This document shows, piece by piece, positions 5,861 to 6,236 of a stretch of DNA of 6,236 nt. Position 1 is the stretch's first letter. Every line of letters starts with the position of its first letter. The translations under genes and the position numbers were made by a program. Origin of the DNA: Actinomycetes bacterium (GTDB lineage: Bacteria; Actinomycetota; Actinomycetes; Actinomycetales; JAJYRW01); contig JAJYRW010000088.1 in the NCBI GenBank assembly GCA_021793895.1, positions 1 through 6,236 of the forward strand. The letters run 5' to 3'. The notes beneath the pieces were generated by a model. It made no database searches, had not been told where the DNA came from, and saw only the letters and a program-made list of their open reading frames with translations.

Positions 5861-6120
5861 AGCGCCCACCCCGCGCTGCGCCGCTGCAGGCGCGCAGAAA
5901 ACGCCACGATCACCAGCGCCACCACAATTAGAACCAGCGCGAGTGCCAGCGCCAGATCCTGGTCCTGCTCGCGCGCCAAATAGATCAGCAGCGGCATGGT
6001 CCGGGTTGTTCCGGGCAGTGATCCCGCAAACGTCAGCGTTGCGCCGAATTCGCCCAGCGCCCGCGCAAAAGTAAGCGCCATCCCCGCCGCAAGCGCGGGC
6101 CGGGCCATCGGCAAAATCAC
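5857..6120 (-). pseudogene. modB: 3' fragment of molybdate ABC transporter permease gene modB
   Basis: The minus frame from 6120 encodes about 87 residues that match the C-terminal third of ModB permeases: [12 protein letters not shown], then [19 protein letters not shown], the segment [17 protein letters not shown], and a last hydrophobic helix around [15 protein letters not shown]. Complete ModB proteins have about 230-280 residues. The ILP at the start is the second half of the cytoplasmic EAA loop that docks on the ATPase; its first half (E-A-A and the Gly about nine residues before) is absent. Upstream codons give unrelated sequence and then TAA at 6228-6226, with no ATG, GTG or TTG before GTG 6120. 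The gene therefore appears 5'-truncated by insertion or rearrangement. The other explanation is a short independent reading frame begun at GTG 6120, but without the EAA loop and most helices it should not work as a permease. It ends in a 4-bp overlap with modC. Confidence 0.7.
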
Positions 6121-6129
6121 GCGACCTAG

Positions 6130-6236
6130 CTGTGATGTCCAGGGACGTTGTTCTGGCCCCCGCCCGTAATGACACCGTGCCGATTCAAGAAGTATCTGTC
6201 CAGACCGCTTGCCATTGAAGGCATGTTAGAGTTTGG
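6130..6236. mobile_element. Probable inserted sequence (edge of an unidentified mobile element) interrupting modB
   Basis: From about 6130 to the right edge the sequence no longer encodes permease in any frame and looks less GC-rich than the modB fragment. A TG dinucleotide follows the last modB-like codons (TGTGATGTCCAGGG from 6131), and a CTAG-like motif (CCTAGC, 6125-6130) sits at the junction. On the plus strand a frame from ATG 6169, or ATG 6223 preceded by GAAGG, stays open to the edge and could be the start of a transposase; it is too short to assign. TGTCCAG occurs twice (6136-6142 and 6197-6203). I do not recognise the element family, and the other end is not in view. Confidence 0.35.

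Noticed and set aside
5861..6175. N-terminal extension of modC on the minus strand
   Set aside because: It reads the modB fragment out of frame, giving Gly/Ala/Arg-rich sequence. The GTG at 5860 overlapping the modB stop is the natural start.
6135..6218. 27-codon plus-strand frame (ATG 6135 to TGA 6218) as a small gene
   Set aside because: No convincing ribosome site, no recognised family, and it lies in the suspected foreign segment. Chance occurrence is likely.
1..6236. CRISPR array, tRNA or rRNA genes, riboswitch
   Set aside because: No regularly spaced repeats, no cloverleaf-like or rRNA-like sequence, and no long structured leader was seen; most of the window is coding and the two divergent gaps are 76 and 106 bp.

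Overview
The window looks like a chromosomal stretch from an actinobacterium of moderately high GC content (roughly 60% by eye). This is inferred from the GC-rich codon choice, GTG starts, several genes whose only nearby signal is a -10-like hexamer about 7 nt before the ATG (the pattern of leaderless mRNAs), and a small six-cysteine protein of a type common in actinobacteria. The species cannot be fixed from the sequence.

Layout from left to right. A PAS-domain protein runs off the left edge on the minus strand (339 to 1). Upstream of it on the same strand lies a 57-residue Cys-rich protein (569 to 396) with a textbook ribosome binding site. Divergent from these is a 576-residue CoA-disulfide reductase fused to a rhodanese domain (646-2376). 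The 76 bp between the divergent genes hold a perfect 16-bp palindrome of C4/G4-tract type (620-635) lying inside overlapping divergent promoters, and a second 16-bp dyad (595-610). A PLP fold-type III amino acid deaminase/aldolase follows, convergent to the reductase (3658 to 2408). Divergent from that is a ten-helix TDT-family (TehA/SLAC1-like) transporter (3765-4826). Its last bases overlap the end of a minus-strand molybdate transporter operon: modC (5860 to 4820), and a 3' fragment of modB (from about 6120 to 5857) joined to modC by a 4-bp GTGA overlap.

How the genes may work together. The most coherent unit is the left one. A persulfide/CoA-disulfide reducing flavoprotein with a sulfurtransferase domain and a Cys-rich mini-protein share one control region with a CsoR/CstR-like operator. 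I infer a small sulfur-stress or metal-stress regulon, with the PAS protein possibly co-transcribed with the mini-protein. The right end appears damaged: the modB reading frame loses all family resemblance in the middle of its conserved EAA loop near 6121-6130 and then meets a stop codon, with less GC-rich, unrelated sequence beyond. That suggests an insertion or rearrangement that broke the molybdate permease gene.
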